Shown here piece by piece: positions 24,146 through 25,000 of a stretch of DNA of 25,000 bases. Source of the stretch: Isochrysis galbana (Eukaryota > Haptophyta > Isochrysidales > Isochrysidaceae); NCBI GenBank assembly GCA_018136815.1, contig JADDIW010000031.1, positions 1 to 25,000 of the forward strand, read 5' to 3'. The notes under the pieces were generated by a model, which did not search any database, was not told the origin of the DNA, and saw only the letters and a list, made by a program, of their open reading frames with translations. The number at the start of each line of letters is the position of its first letter. The first letter of the stretch is position 1. Position numbers and translations under genes: made by a program.

Positions 24146-24651
24146 ATGGCCGCTTCTCGGGTGCTGCCGCTCAGGGGGGCCGAAGGGCACACGAAGTGGA
24201 CCATTGTCGAGTTGCAAGGCTCGCTCGACGGCAAGGCCTCTTCTCTTGATGGGGTACACCTCGGCGACCTCACAGAACGACGGGTGAGCACGTCGGTCGC
24301 TTGGAGCCCGGCTGCCGTCCTTTGTGAAGGAGCTACCCTCCTTTCTCCTTTCTTCAGGAGGTTGCTGGTGATGGACGCTGACCGGTGCTCCTCCCATGCT
24401 TTCAGGGTGTCGTGTGGCTGCGAATCGGAAAGAGCGAGATGCCGGGGGTGTGGGTCAAGCTCAAGAAGCCGCTCGCAGTCCTAAGCAAGGTTATGGATGG
24501 TGACAGTCAGCAGGTTGAGCTGATTGGATCCGCCCCGTGCGAATACCATGCGATTGGGGTCATTCGGGAGAAGCTCGTCTTCAAGACAAGGCCCACTCCA
24601 ATTACACGAACGTTGCTTCAAGGAACATCGGCAAAACGGCAAAAGCCATGA
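24146..24651 (+). CDS. CTF8: CTF8, subunit of the CTF18-RFC clamp loader (two exons)
   Basis: CTF8 with DCC1 and CTF18 forms an alternative PCNA loader at replication forks, needed for sister-chromatid cohesion. Exon 1 is 24146-24283 (46 codons) and exon 2 is 24406-24651; the product has 127 residues, human CTF8 about 121. Visible family motifs are HTKWTIVELQGSL, LGDLTERR, VKLKKPLAVLSK and the C-terminal signature IREKLVFKTRPTPI. The start is set at the ATG at 24146 because MAASRV..EGHTKW aligns with the family N-terminus; an in-frame ATG at 24011 would add 45 residues and could serve as an alternative start. The gene is divergent from ORC2 across the palindrome cluster. Confidence 0.9.
24284..24405 (+). 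other. CTF8 intron
   Basis: 122 bases, phase 0, donor CGG|GTGAGC and acceptor GCTTTCAG|GGTGTC. Splicing joins TERR to GVVWLRIG, matching the CTF8 family alignment. The donor GTGAGC is identical to that of the ORC2 intron. Confidence 0.88.
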
Positions 24652-25000
24652 GTCACTCACACTGGGCTCACACCGCCGTCTGTTTGTCCGTATGCAACGC
24701 CCGAATTTGTGTGCGTCCCTGGCATGAAGTACGCATGAGATCAATCGTAAAATCACGGAGGCGCGACAATCATGTCGGGAAGAGATGCGATGCTCCACGT
24801 GTATGAGGGCATCTCATAGATCCAACTTTTGGGGCGGGGGGACAAGGCATGATGTTTTAGCCTCGTGACTTGCGAGGGAGTGTGGCCGCCAGGTCAGGAA
24901 GGCCTCCTGAGCTGCGCCGAACTCCGTCCCGAACCCTCGCTTCCTGTTTGGCCAGGTCTGTCCAAAATACAAATCTCCCAACGTTTTGGGGGCGGCGATG
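24652..25000. other. Right-edge intergenic DNA; possible start codon of a next gene
   Basis: No supported ORF lies inside. The window ends in GCGGCGATG, with the ATG at 24998-25000 in the same context as the EF-hand gene start, so a plus-strand gene may begin here. Confidence 0.35.

Overview
The window is nuclear DNA from a GC-rich, flagellated eukaryotic alga, most likely a haptophyte or another alga with a red-type secondary plastid. The reasons are an axonemal inner-arm dynein heavy chain, a superoxide reductase with a three-part plastid and thylakoid-lumen leader, eukaryotic replication and splicing proteins (ORC2, CTF8, a DNAJC17-like J protein), and short GT-AG introns of about 120-130 bases. 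The lineage is inferred from this gene content; no rRNA or organellar marker is present.

Layout. 2-4960 (minus): N-terminal 1653 codons of a single-headed axonemal dynein heavy chain, intronless and running off the left edge into AAA1. 4961-5720: homopurine/homopyrimidine and poly-G promoter-proximal DNA, then unexplained sequence. 5721-8534: a compact island of short intronless ORFs on both strands (acidic mini-protein, coiled-coil protein, single-pass membrane protein, and a visibly AT-richer gene built from two tandem 100-residue repeats flanked by duplicated sequence); it resembles host genome less than its surroundings and may be a virus-like or transposon-like insert. 9072-11729: EF-hand/coiled-coil protein with a probable in-frame intron. 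12134-14344: decayed LINE retrotransposon (zinc-finger ORF1, overlapping ORF2 with an APE endonuclease only). 14345-16216: pile-up of structured repeats. 16337-16861: superoxide reductase. 17588-18790: DNAJC17-like J/RRM protein carrying a WW domain. 18983-20865: more repeat copies and a broken primase-polymerase fragment of viral or mobile-element type. 21014-22893 (minus): ORC2 with one intron. 23490-23845: microsatellite and a dense palindrome cluster. 24146-24651: CTF8 with one intron. The last three bases may be the start codon of another gene.

The most interesting signal is a dispersed element, at least six copies or fragments between 14651 and 20865 in both orientations, whose 3' part folds into a fixed series of hairpins. 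Diverged copies keep the hairpins through paired (compensatory) base changes: the last stem is AACTAAGT/ACTTAGTT in one copy and GACCAATC/GATTGGTC in another, both closing an ATAA loop. Shorter copies share the 3' hairpin end and lose the 5' part, as retroposed structured RNAs do. I do not recognise this family.

Functional links: ORC2 and CTF8, both DNA replication or sister-chromatid cohesion factors, lie head to head across the palindrome cluster. The dynein chain belongs to the flagellum, and the EF-hand/coiled-coil protein could as well, but nothing in its sequence proves it.
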